A stretch of DNA of 22,949 nt from CAZFQG01 sp964520785 (GCA_964520785.1 CAZFQG010000099.1:1-22949), one strand, 5' to 3'; positions 14,697-22,110 are shown, numbered from the stretch's first letter. Notes: generated from the sequence alone by a model not told the origin. Numbers and translations are program-made.

Positions 14697-15941
14697 TTGA
14701 AAATCGCTTATCTTGACTGCTTCGCCGGAATTAGCGGGGACATGGCGCTTGGAGCCCTCGTAGACGCCGGCGTCGATCTGGGCGCTCTGAACGCCGCGGT
14801 CGGATCGCTCGGTCTGCCAGACTGCCGTTTAGTCGCCTGCGAGGTCAAGAAGGGGGGGTTCCGCGCGACGAAGGTCGATGTTCTGGCCCAGCACGAACAC
14901 GTCCACCGGCACCTGGCCGATATCGAGCCGATGATTGACGCAGGGGCTCTTTCGGACGTGCAGAAGGCGACCGCGCGGCGTCTCTTCCGCAGGTTGGCCG
15001 AAGTGGAGGCCATGGCACACGGCACGACGGTCGAGAAAGTCCACTTCCACGAGGTTGGAGCGGCCGACTCGATCGCGGACATCGTTGGTTCGGTTGTCGG
15101 TTTCGACCTGCTGGGAGTGGAACGCGTGATTGTCTCGCCTATTCCGACCGGAACCGGATGCGTCCGAATTACCCACGGATCGTGCGGCATTCCCGCTCCT
15201 GCGACGGCCGCGATCCTTCGCGGGGTGCCCCTAGCGCAAGCGGACGTCGAGGGAGAGATGACGACCCCCACCGGCGCGCTCATCGCGACGGAGATCGGCG
15301 ATTCCTTCGGTCCCTTGCCGGCGATGCGGATCGACCGGATTGGACTGGGAGCCGGAAGCAAAGACTGGCCGGACAGGCCGAATATCTTGCGGTTGTTCGT
15401 CGGAAAACCGGCCGATTTTGGGATGACGCATCGTGATACGGTGTGGTTACTGGAGACGAACCTCGACGACGCCGACGGCGAGACGGTGGCCCACGCGCTG
15501 GACCTTCTCTGGAGGGCGAACGTCCTGGATGCGTGGACTGCGCCGATCGCCATGAAAAAGGGCCGGCCGGGCGTCCTTTTGAGCATCCTCGTCCAGGAGC
15601 CGGAACTGACGGCGGCGGAGGAGATTCTTTTTGAAGCAACCGGTACGCTCGGAATTCGCCGCCGGCTCGTCGAGCGGAGGGTTCTTCCGCGGGTTGCGTA
15701 TACGGTTGGCACCAAATACGGCCCGGTTCTCGGAAAAGCAAGACGCCTTCCTTGCGGCGAGGCGCGATTCAAGCCGGAATACGAGTCATGCAGGGCAGTC
15801 GCGGAGGACGTCGGCGTCTCTCTGGAGACCATCGTGGAGGCGGCGAAGGGGGCTTTTGACCCCGACGCGGTCCGGTTCGCCGCGGATGATCCGGCTGGAA
15901 GCAAAAACCCGGGTCGCGCCCACCCACGCGAGCAGGAATAG
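14697..15941 (+). CDS. larC: LarC nickel-pincer cofactor insertion protein
   Basis: LarC (pyridinium-3,5-bisthiocarboxylate mononucleotide nickel chelatase) uses CTP to insert nickel into the pincer cofactor of lactate racemase-type enzymes. The N-terminus KIAYLDCFAGISGDM is diagnostic. It is followed by a His-rich QHEHVHRH (65-72), VHFHEVGAADSIADIVG (115-131) and THGSCGIPAPATAAIL (159-174). The C-terminal domain includes ETNLDDADGE. I choose the TTG at 14697: GGGAG (14686-14690) is 6 bases upstream and it gives the family N-terminus; no ATG fits. The product has 414 residues in one unbroken frame, unlike the split larC1/larC2 of lactobacilli. larA, larB and larE are not in the window. It is 9 bases upstream of a small membrane protein gene, probably co-transcribed. 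Confidence 0.95.
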   Translation: MKIAYLDCFAGISGDMALGALVDAGVDLGALNAAVGSLGLPDCRLVACEVKKGGFRATKVDVLAQHEHVHRHLADIEPMIDAGALSDVQKATARRLFRRLAEVEAMAHGTTVEKVHFHEVGAADSIADIVGSVVGFDLLGVERVIVSPIPTGTGCVRITHGSCGIPAPATAAILRGVPLAQADVEGEMTTPTGALIATEIGDSFGPLPAMRIDRIGLGAGSKDWPDRPNILRLFVGKPADFGMTHRDTVWLLETNLDDADGETVAHALDLLWRANVLDAWTAPIAMKKGRPGVLLSILVQEPELTAAEEILFEATGTLGIRRRLVERRVLPRVAYTVGTKYGPVLGKARRLPCGEARFKPEYESCRAVAEDVGVSLETIVEAAKGAFDPDAVRFAADDPAGSKNPGRAHPREQE

Positions 15942-15950
15942 GATGGCCTC

Positions 15951-16289
15951 ATGTCGCCAATCGCCAACCTCGTTTCCGAAGCGCTCTTAACGCTCGGTAT
16001 CGCCGTCATCGCCGTCGTTCTGCTTCTCAGGGCGTTCCGCGTATCCAAGCGTTGCCGGGTGGCGGATTCGAAACCCGCGGAGAATGAAGCGACTTCGCGG
16101 AAGACGACAGCCCACGAGAAATACGCATTGTGGGAAGTGGAGATCGAGGAGAGGTTCCGCGAGGTCGAGGCGCGGCTGGACAATAAGATCGCCGCGCTGG
16201 AGTACCTGTTGAACGAAGCCGAATCGGTACTGGGGCGGTTGGAATCGCACGTCCAACGGGGCGACGAGGGGAATAATCAGTTGAAGTAA
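15951..16289 (+). CDS. Small single-pass membrane protein with coiled coil
   Basis: Not a family I recognise. The 112 residues have one transmembrane helix at about 9-27 (EALLTLGIAVIAVVLLLRA), then a basic stretch (RVSKRCR). A long, highly charged helix follows, with heptad-like hydrophobic spacing (about 56-105, including VEIEERFREVEARLDNKIAALEYLL), which should form a coiled coil in the cytoplasm. The start at ATG 15951 has AGGA upstream. It begins 9 bases after the larC stop and is probably translated from the same message, though a functional link to nickel cofactor insertion is only an inference. Its last 13 bases overlap the end of the convergent Flp pilin gene. Confidence 0.75.
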   Translation: MSPIANLVSEALLTLGIAVIAVVLLLRAFRVSKRCRVADSKPAENEATSRKTTAHEKYALWEVEIEERFREVEARLDNKIAALEYLLNEAESVLGRLESHVQRGDEGNNQLK

Positions 16290-16462
16290 ACTTGGATTTC
16301 CGCGGAGGAGTCGGTCCACTTCTGGGAGGTCGCCTCGCCGACCATGACGATCCCACTTAGTGCCGCCAGGAGTATCGCCATCAGCACGACCGCATATTCG
16401 ACCGCCGCCGGCCCATCTTCCGCCGCGCAAAAATTCCAAACTCTTGTTCGTAAGGTTTTCAT
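16277..16462 (-). CDS. Flp/Fap-type (type IVb) prepilin
   Basis: A 61-residue protein with the layout of Flp pilins: a short basic leader (MKTLRTRVWNFCAAEDG), then PAAVEYAVVLMAILLAALSG, a long hydrophobic helix, and a small polar end. The cleavage motif is exact: Gly at -1, Glu at +5 and Tyr at +6, as needed by the TadV/CpaA prepilin peptidase. The start at ATG 16462 is supported by GGAG 7 bases upstream; a longer frame to 16690 has no support. No tad/cpa secretion or assembly genes are nearby, so this pilin must use an apparatus coded elsewhere. It converges with the small membrane protein gene, overlapping by 13 bases. Confidence 0.88.
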   Translation of the reverse strand: MKTLRTRVWNFCAAEDGPAAVEYAVVLMAILLAALSGIVMVGEATSQKWTDSSAEIQVYFN

Positions 16463-16832
16463 AAATAAACTCCGTGTCCCGTCGCGAATCCGCGAGGCGC
16501 CGGAAAAAATGCAAAAAATCACCGTCTTTAGAAATCTAGCTTGAAATCGAAGGTCGGGCAAACCGTGCGGAGTAAGTAGCTTTGCGGGGCTTCTTTCTTC
16601 CTTGCGAGGCGTTCGGGTTATGACGGCAAATTCCAAGTGTCTACCCCGCCGGAAGGGCGATGGATAGGCCAATCTCGCGAATGGGAACACCGGAGCCTTG
16701 ACGGGGCATCGCCGAACTTATAATGGAGTAACGGTTCGATGGGAACGCGCCGTTTGGACTCCGTGAAGAGCGACGTCGTTCCTCGGCGACGTGGTTCATT
16801 GATTAGGGAAACAGGCTAAGGAGATAAGAAGA
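16463..16832. other. Divergent gene-free region, pilin / peroxiredoxin
   Basis: This holds the upstream regions of the Flp pilin (minus) and the peroxiredoxin (plus). Visible are a small palindrome TCGCG-AATC-CGCGA at 16483-16496 in the pilin leader, a promoter-like pair at 16698-16724, and a 6-bp hairpin ACGTCG...CGACGT in the peroxiredoxin leader at about 16770-16790. No protein or known RNA is seen. Confidence 0.5.
16698..16724 (+). promoter_or_regulatory. Promoter-like sequence for peroxiredoxin
   Basis: TTGACG (16698-16703) and a perfect TATAAT (16719-16724) are separated by 15 bases, two shorter than ideal. Transcription would start near 16731, giving a 100-base leader. The short spacer may mean that an activator is needed, or that the -10 works alone. 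Confidence 0.5.
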
Positions 16833-17423
16833 ATGAGTGTTCTGGTCACGAAAGAGGCCCCTGATTTCACGGCACAGGCCGTTATGCCGGACGGTACGTT
16901 TCAGGAAATCCGCTTGAGCGACTACCGTGGGAAGTATGTTGTTTTGTTCTTTTACCCGCTGGATTTCACGTTCGTATGCCCTACGGAAATAATCGCGTTT
17001 TCCGAGGCGGCGGCCGATTTCGATAAGCTGGGTGTACAACTTCTGGGATGCTCGATCGATAGCCATTTCTCGCATTTCGCCTGGCGGAATACGCCGAGAA
17101 CGGCTGGAGGCATCGGGGAAATTCATTATCCCCTCGTCGCCGACCTCGATAAGTCGATCGCGACGAAGTACGACGTTCTCCTTCCGGGCGGGGTGGCGTT
17201 GCGAGGGTTGTTCCTCATCGACAAGGAGGGCATCGTCCGCCACGAGTTGATCAACGACTTGCCGTTGGGACGCAGCGTCGAAGAGGTCCTGCGCCTCGTC
17301 CGCGCGCTGCAATTCGTCGAGGAGCACGGCGAGGTTTGTCCCGCCAATTGGCATGAAGGCGCCTCGACGATCAAACCGGACGTCGATGGGAGCAAGGACT
17401 TCTTCTCGAAGGAATACGCATAA
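16833..17423 (+). CDS. Typical 2-Cys peroxiredoxin (AhpC/TSA family)
   Basis: Reduces hydrogen peroxide and organic peroxides in the cytoplasm. The thioredoxin fold holds FYPLDFTFVCPTE with peroxidatic Cys49. The resolving Cys169 is in HGEVCPANW near the C-terminus, giving the intersubunit disulfide of the typical 2-Cys type. GGIG at 92-95 and the C-terminal SKDFF are the counterparts of the GGLG and YF motifs that make some peroxiredoxins sensitive to over-oxidation. This group, found in eukaryotes and cyanobacteria as well as some other bacteria, is closer here than classical AhpC. It has 196 residues, full length. The start at ATG 16833 follows AAGGAG by 9 bases. It stands alone (no ahpF or oxyR beside it) and ends at a strong terminator. 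Confidence 0.95.
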   Translation: MSVLVTKEAPDFTAQAVMPDGTFQEIRLSDYRGKYVVLFFYPLDFTFVCPTEIIAFSEAAADFDKLGVQLLGCSIDSHFSHFAWRNTPRTAGGIGEIHYPLVADLDKSIATKYDVLLPGGVALRGLFLIDKEGIVRHELINDLPLGRSVEEVLRLVRALQFVEEHGEVCPANWHEGASTIKPDVDGSKDFFSKEYA

Positions 17424-17459
17424 CCGGGTGAACGCGATCCACCATTGAAGTGGAAGCGA

Positions 17460-17494
17460 GGGGACGGCGCGATGGAGCCGTCCCCTTTCTTTTC
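17460..17494 (+). terminator. Intrinsic terminator after peroxiredoxin
   Basis: AGGGGACGGC (17460-17469) pairs perfectly with GCCGTCCCCT (17478-17487) around an 8-base loop and is followed by TTTCTTTT. It lies 37 bases after the peroxiredoxin stop and separates it from the convergent isomerase gene. Confidence 0.88.
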
Positions 17495-17517
17495 GGTTTT
17501 TAGACTTCCCGGCGTTC

Positions 17518-18525
17518 TTACGCCTGTTCTTCCTTGTCGAAGGAAGCGTCGAACGCACGGCCGCTGGGGGTGATCTCTACCTCGCGGACGAAATCGAGCG
17601 CCTCTTCGGCTCCCTGCTCGCGATCCATGCCGCTGTCTTCCCACTCGACCGAAAGCGGACCGTCGTAACCGATCTGGTTGAGGCAGCGGATGATCTCTTC
17701 GAAGTTCACGCCACCGCGGCCCAGGGAGCGGAAGTCCCAGCCCCGTTTGGGACTGCCGAAGTCGAGGTGGCTGGAGAGGATTCCGCTACGACCGTCGAGC
17801 GTGACGATCGCGTCCTTCATGTGGACGTGGTAGACCCGGTCGCCGAACCGCTTGATGAATTCCACCGGCTCCACCCCTTGCCAGAGGAGGTGGCTCGGGT
17901 CGAAGTTGAACCCGAACTGCGGATGACCGTCCAAAGCGTCCAACGCGCGTTCCGCCGTGTAATAATCGAACGCGATCTCCGTTGGGTGGACTTCCAAGGC
18001 GAACTTCACGCCGCACTCGCCAAAGACGTCCAGAATGGGAATCCACCGCTCGGCCAGTAGCTTGAATCCCCCTTCGATGACTCCCTTGGGGATCGGCGGA
18101 TAGGAGTAGAGCAGGTGCCAGATGGGCGAACCCGTGAACCCGTTGACAACGCCGACGCCGAACTTCTGCGCCGCCCTGGCGGTTTGCTTCATCTCCTCGA
18201 TCGCACGCTGATTGACGCCGTCCGGGTTGCCGTCGCCCCACACGTAATCGGGAAGAATGGCCGGATGCCGCTCGTCGATCTTGTCGAGGACCGCCTGGCC
18301 GACCAGGTGTGCGCTGATCGCGTGGCACTGCATGTCGTACTTTTCCAGGGTCTCGCGCTTCTGCGCGCAATAGTCATCCTCGGCCATCGCCCTGTTGACC
18401 TCGAAGTGGTCCCCCCAACAGGCCAGCTCCAGCCCATCGTAACCCCAATCCTGACATTTCCGCGCCAACTCTTCCATCGGCAGGTCGGCCCACTGGCCCG
18501 TGCATAAGGTAACCGGTCGCGCCAT
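17518..18525 (-). CDS. Sugar phosphate isomerase/epimerase family TIM-barrel protein
   Basis: A member of the xylose-isomerase-like / AP endonuclease 2 superfamily (335 residues). It opens with VTLCTGQWADLPMEELARKCQDWG trimmed to the usual first strand and helix. The metal ligands are in place: Glu178 in ALEVHPTE, Asp209 and His212 in NFDPSHL, His235 in HVHMKD and Glu294 in SVEWED. The family converts or epimerises sugars and cyclitols; the precise substrate is not readable. There is no signal peptide, so it is cytoplasmic. The start at ATG 18525 follows AAGGAG by 6 bases. It is a single gene with no oxidoreductase or transporter partner in the window. Such genes are abundant in planctomycetes. 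Confidence 0.92.
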   Translation of the reverse strand: MARPVTLCTGQWADLPMEELARKCQDWGYDGLELACWGDHFEVNRAMAEDDYCAQKRETLEKYDMQCHAISAHLVGQAVLDKIDERHPAILPDYVWGDGNPDGVNQRAIEEMKQTARAAQKFGVGVVNGFTGSPIWHLLYSYPPIPKGVIEGGFKLLAERWIPILDVFGECGVKFALEVHPTEIAFDYYTAERALDALDGHPQFGFNFDPSHLLWQGVEPVEFIKRFGDRVYHVHMKDAIVTLDGRSGILSSHLDFGSPKRGWDFRSLGRGGVNFEEIIRCLNQIGYDGPLSVEWEDSGMDREQGAEEALDFVREVEITPSGRAFDASFDKEEQA

Positions 18526-18758
18526 GTTCAACTCCTTTTCGCGATAAATGGATTTCGGCTTGTTCGCCTGGAAGTTCTCATCGGGAGGACCGTCGCCACG
18601 GAAAAAGCCGGCGGCACCGGAGGAATCGGCCCCGGTCACCTCCCGTTTGACCTGGGCAGCCCATGGATACACGAGCCGCCAGGAACCCTAATTGTGACCG
18701 TTTCCATACGTTCCGCAAGTCGGGGGGCTTAAGGCCGTTGATTTTTCGATGGACGTTT

Positions 18759-18787
18759 TTGGGCAAAGTGGCGAAAAGTGCTATAAT
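18759..18787 (+). promoter_or_regulatory. Sigma-70 promoter with consensus extended -10
   Basis: TGCTATAAT (18779-18787) contains a perfect TATAAT plus the TGn extension. TTGGGC (18759-18764) lies 17 bases upstream of TATAAT. Transcription would start near 18794, leaving a 130-base leader before the gene at 18925. Confidence 0.75.
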
Positions 18788-18829
18788 CCGACGGGGTGAC
18801 GAACAGCGAAGGACGAAGAGAAATCATCG

Positions 18830-18888
18830 GCTGAGCGACGTTGGGCTCAGCGGTGGAGGGCCTCTCCGACCTAACTGGCCGAGAGGCC
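18830..18888 (+). promoter_or_regulatory. Two stem-loops in the 5' leader
   Basis: GCTGAGC (18830-18836) pairs with GCTCAGC (18845-18851), and GGCCTCTC (18859-18866) pairs with GAGAGGCC (18881-18888), both perfectly. They fill the leader RNA and end 24 bases before the GGAGG ribosome binding site at 18913-18917. No T-run follows, so a role in mRNA stability or translation control is more likely than attenuation. Confidence 0.5.
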
Positions 18889-18924
18889 GACACCGAACAA
18901 GCGGGGGACCGCGGAGGCGAGAAA

Positions 18925-19977
18925 ATGCGAAAAAGGAATTCTAAACTCTTTCTGCTCTTCCTATGTTACGTATTTTATACGGCGGAGCCTCCGATCGCGC
19001 TCGCCCAGGCATCGGCACGGGTGGAGCTGACCGTCGTCTACGAACAGGGGGGAATGCTCGACAAGCCGCAGTTCTGGGCCGAGCGGCTGGGGCAGGCGGG
19101 AATCAGCAGCGTTAAGCTCCGCCTGCGGCGCGCCGGGGACCACCACGGCATCGAGGTTGCCGGAACGTCCGACCGGCCCGTCTACCGGGTGACGGCCGTA
19201 TTGGATTCTCAGGACCGGCTGGTCATCGAGAATAGGCGATTCTCCCGCGGCGATGTCGGCCGGTTGGCGGCGTGGCTGAACGACCTTTCGCGGACGCGTC
19301 CCTCCGGTAAATCGGAAGAGGAGGCCGCCGGTCCCTTCGGACTGCCCAAGAGCCAGTTCGATCAGGTTACGGTCGACCTGAGCCAGCCGGTCGGCTTCTC
19401 GACGCTGGGAAAACCCCGTAGGGAAGTCTTGGAAGGGCTGGCCAAGCGGACGGTCTACCCGGTTTGGCTGACGCCGCAGGTGCTCGAGTCGGCGGGGGGC
19501 GAGGAGATGAAAGCGGAATTGGCGGAATTGAGCGTCGGTACGGCGCTTTCCTACACGCTCAGGACGTTCGACATGGGCTTCGAGCCGAAACTGGAGCCGC
19601 AGGACAAGTACCGCTACAAGATTATCCCCCTCTCGCCGGATGTGAAGACCTGGCCAGTCGGCTGGAAGGCGGAGAAACCGAACCGCGAACTCGTCCCCAA
19701 GATGTTCGAGTTCCTCAACGCGAATGTCGAAGGCGTACCGATCGCGGAGGTTCTTGGCGCCGTTTCGAAACGTCTCGGTACTCCGGTCCTCTACGACCCG
19801 CTCAGCCTGAAGAAGCACGGCCTCGATCCGGAAAAGGCGCTGGTAAGCAATCCGACAACGAGGACCAGCTACGCGGTCCTCCTCCGTCGAGTCCTCTTTC
19901 AAGCGAAGATGGAGAGCGAACTCCGCGTCGACGACGAGGGGAAGCCATTCTTCTGGATCACGTCGTGGAAGCGGTAG
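18925..19977 (+). CDS. Secreted protein of unknown function
   Basis: A 350-residue protein with an N-terminal signal peptide (basic RKRNSK, hydrophobic LFLLFLCYVFY, likely cut near residue 27-29), so it is exported. Residues about 32-120 form a mixed alpha/beta segment (VELTVVYEQGGMLDKPQFWAE cut short here), and about 270-350 form a second one (FEFLNANVEGVPIAEVLGAV). The second resembles the small alpha/beta secretin-type STN modules used by planctomycetes, but this is a weak impression. I cannot name a family. The start at ATG 18925 is fixed by GGAGG 7 bases upstream and by the signal peptide. It has its own promoter and structured leader, and its last 20 bases overlap the convergent GNAT gene. 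Confidence 0.82.
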   Translation: MRKRNSKLFLLFLCYVFYTAEPPIALAQASARVELTVVYEQGGMLDKPQFWAERLGQAGISSVKLRLRRAGDHHGIEVAGTSDRPVYRVTAVLDSQDRLVIENRRFSRGDVGRLAAWLNDLSRTRPSGKSEEEAAGPFGLPKSQFDQVTVDLSQPVGFSTLGKPRREVLEGLAKRTVYPVWLTPQVLESAGGEEMKAELAELSVGTALSYTLRTFDMGFEPKLEPQDKYRYKIIPLSPDVKTWPVGWKAEKPNRELVPKMFEFLNANVEGVPIAEVLGAVSKRLGTPVLYDPLSLKKHGLDPEKALVSNPTTRTSYAVLLRRVLFQAKMESELRVDDEGKPFFWITSWKR

Positions 19978-20449
19978 ATGGCGGCGCGTCGCACGGCGAT
20001 GGCGTCCCCAACCGCTTTCGCATCACGATATGAGGGATGCCGACTTCCAAAAACCGCTCTCCTTCTCTCCGGTAGCCGAGCGTTTCGTAGAAGCCCAACG
20101 CGGTTTCCCTCGCGTGCATGACGATTTCCGTGTAGTTGCGGCCACGCGCGAATTCCTCGGCATAGGCGGCCAGCGTACGACCGATACCGCGGCCCTGGAG
20201 ATCGGCTCGCACGGCGAACTGGCGCATCTGGCAACGGCCGTTCGTATCGGGCCGGAGAACCAAACAGGCGGCAAGCGCGCCGTCGACGCGGCAGACCAGG
20301 TGGTGCGAATCGCTCTCCGCGGCGAGTTCGGCCGGGTCAAAGCGAAGGTTCAACGGCTTGCGGAGAATTGCATCACGCAGCGCCACCGTCCGGCGGTATT
20401 CGTCCGAACCGTGAGGGATCTCGTGGCAGGTGGTTTCAGTGGGAGTCAT
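19958..20449 (-). CDS. GNAT family N-acetyltransferase
   Basis: Transfers an acetyl group from acetyl-CoA to an amine; the substrate is unknown. The fold is clear: the strand CQMRQFAVRADLQ leads into the acetyl-CoA pyrophosphate loop QGRGIG (85-90), then a helix LAAYAEEFA, and the C-terminal ALGFYETLGYRREGERFLEVGIPHIVM cut at the usual Y-x-x-x-G-Y segment. It has 163 residues, slightly long owing to a Ser/Thr/Pro tail that overlaps the neighbour's stop. The start is ATG 20449, with a weak ribosome binding site. It follows the TPR lipoprotein gene on the same strand after a 186-base gap, so a shared transcript is possible but not shown. Confidence 0.9.
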   Translation of the reverse strand: MTPTETTCHEIPHGSDEYRRTVALRDAILRKPLNLRFDPAELAAESDSHHLVCRVDGALAACLVLRPDTNGRCQMRQFAVRADLQGRGIGRTLAAYAEEFARGRNYTEIVMHARETALGFYETLGYRREGERFLEVGIPHIVMRKRLGTPSPCDAPPSTASTT

Positions 20450-20635
20450 CGCGATCCGGTTGCGGTGTGTAGGTGCGAGGGTTTCGCCCAGTTTTACCGC
20501 CTTACGTCATACACGACAAGACCCGTTCGCTGACGGAAGCAGGGGGCGGATTGACCAATTGGAGCGGTGGTCTGTCGTCTGTCCGCCGGAGGGATTCCTC
20601 CCCTCGATTCACGGGTCCCGACGGCTGATGGAGGG

Positions 20636-21556
20636 TCAGTAGCGGAGGGTTTCGGCGGCGGATCGCTGCGCCTGATCCAGACGGTTGTACAACTCGCGGC
20701 TGGGCTGGTGGTTCGGGTTGATGGCCAAGGCATGGCGGGCGGCGTCGAGGGCTCCGGTGGGGCTTCCGTTGAGCATCCGGACCTCCGCTAACTGGTAGAG
20801 CCATTCCGGAGGCGGATTGGACCGGCTCACGGCGGCCGTCAGGCAGGTCAATGCCTGTTCGTGGCAGCCGATTTCCTTGTACGTCACCCCCATTAAGTAA
20901 TCGACTTTCGGCGGTTGCTCGCCGGGAGCGTACGTGTTGTTCCAGGCGTGCAGTACCGTCAGTGCCCTCTGCGGTTCCCCTCGGCGGCGATATGCCTCGG
21001 CAAGCAGCGAAAGCGTTTCACGGTCCCGCGGATCATATCCCAAAGCCCGCTGGAAATCGGCGATTGCCTGCCCCAAGTTCCCCGCCCCTTGCATCAGACG
21101 TCCGCGGACGGTCCATGCCCGGGCGGACTTCGGATCAAGATCGAGGGCGGCGGCGATCTCGTGGGCCGCGGCCTCGGTCTGCCCCAAAACGAGCCGCATT
21201 TCAGCCAATCGGACGCGGACGGAGGCGTCATTTTCGGCGAGCCGAACCGCTTCTTCCAGCTCCGAAACCGCTTCGAATCGCTTACCGCTTTGCCAGAGGA
21301 CGTCGCCGTAATGGCGACGCGCCTCGGGGTTTTCGGGACAGCTCCGCACGGCCTGGGCCAAAAGGTCCTCCGCCTGGAGCAGATCGTGCCGTTCCTTCGC
21401 CGCGACTCCTCGTTGAGATAGACGGCGCGAGACGGCCAGAGCACTGGAGACGGGCCCGCTTCGGCCGGGCAATACGCACCCCGAGGCGAGGACCAGGGCC
21501 GATGCGCCCAGGGCCGCCCACCATTTTTTTGCAAAAAAGGAAAAAGGATATTCCAT
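20636..21556 (-). CDS. TPR-repeat lipoprotein
   Basis: The N-terminus is a lipoprotein signal: EYPFSFFAKKWW, a hydrophobic run, then lipobox LASGC with the lipidated Cys27. The mature part (about 45-300) consists of some seven tetratricopeptide repeats, with W/Y..G and A..P positions such as EARRHYGDVLWQSGKRFEAV, ARAWTVRGRLMQGAGNLGQA and a final ALDAARHALAINPNHQPS. It therefore sits on the membrane facing outward and probably scaffolds other proteins; no enzyme domain is present. The ATG at 21556 is chosen because it begins directly before the signal; an in-frame TTG at 21580 adds 8 residues without a ribosome binding site. It is divergent from the 79-residue gene. Confidence 0.9.
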   Translation of the reverse strand: MEYPFSFFAKKWWAALGASALVLASGCVLPGRSGPVSSALAVSRRLSQRGVAAKERHDLLQAEDLLAQAVRSCPENPEARRHYGDVLWQSGKRFEAVSELEEAVRLAENDASVRVRLAEMRLVLGQTEAAAHEIAAALDLDPKSARAWTVRGRLMQGAGNLGQAIADFQRALGYDPRDRETLSLLAEAYRRRGEPQRALTVLHAWNNTYAPGEQPPKVDYLMGVTYKEIGCHEQALTCLTAAVSRSNPPPEWLYQLAEVRMLNGSPTGALDAARHALAINPNHQPSRELYNRLDQAQRSAAETLRY

Positions 21557-21761
21557 ACAAAGATCACAGTGCGTCGACAAGCGGCGGTATCGTACCAGAA
21601 TTCGACGCTGGGAGCGAGTCCAATAATTTGCCCCGCTTTATCTAATAGTCTAGACTTCTATGGAAGAAACACGGGACCGCTGCCGGGGGCGATGCGCGAG
21701 CGTGCGCGACGTTTCGCGCGGCTCATATCCCCCTAATTACTATTTCAGGAGAACGCAGGGT

Positions 21762-22001
21762 ATGTCGAGTACACTAGAAGCCGCGGAACTGACGGATTTC
21801 GTCGACCGTCGCAACCCTCATGGAGGAAGCCATCCGGCCGTTCGCGAACGACGTCAATTCGGCGGGTCGCATCCGGGTCTTTCTCCGGAAGCGGAAGAGT
21901 TGGCACTGGCAATCGACGACTACAAGTTGCGGCATCGCCGCCGCTTCATCGACTACGAGGAAATCCTCGCCGTGTTGAAGGGCTTGGGGTACCATCGTTA
22001 G
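21762..22001 (+). CDS. Conserved small planctomycete-type protein
   Basis: A 79-residue protein without a known function. The second half, LSPEAEELALAIDDYKLRHR (about 44-63) followed by RRFIDYEEILAVLKGLGYHR, is a pattern I recall from many planctomycete genomes as a small hypothetical protein: two helices with a strongly basic middle. The first half is variable and rich in Arg, His and Gly, with SHP occurring twice. The RHRRRF core suggests nucleic acid or ribosome contact, but that is a guess. There is no signal or membrane segment. The start at ATG 21762 has AGGAG 10 bases upstream; an in-frame ATG at 21660 would add 34 atypical residues. A weak terminator may follow at 22111. Confidence 0.82.
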   Translation: MSSTLEAAELTDFVDRRNPHGGSHPAVRERRQFGGSHPGLSPEAEELALAIDDYKLRHRRRFIDYEEILAVLKGLGYHR

Positions 22002-22110
22002 TCCGAGCCATCGTCGTGGGACCCGCCATTTTCGAGGGGAGCCGCCCGCTGGTTCGGGCTGCGCCGTCATTCCAGGTACGTCGCACTGACGGTATCCAAA
22101 GGTGGACGTA

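Larger units (their letters stand above)
18526..18924. other. Divergent gene-free region with structured leader
   Basis: It contains the upstream region of the isomerase gene (minus; only a weak TTGCGG...CACAAT pair is seen), a palindrome TGGGCAGCCCA near 18653-18663, then a good plus-strand promoter (18759-18787) and two stem-loops (18830-18888). No protein is encoded. Confidence 0.5.

Noticed and set aside
14708..16183. 491-codon open frame antisense to larC and the membrane protein gene
   Set aside because: Ser/Arg/Pro-rich shadow; the plus strand carries the diagnostic LarC sequence.
16718..16732. PerR-like box TTATAATGGAGTAAC before peroxiredoxin
   Set aside because: Only the left half matches, and that half is simply the -10 box; the right half does not fit TTATAAT-type palindromes.
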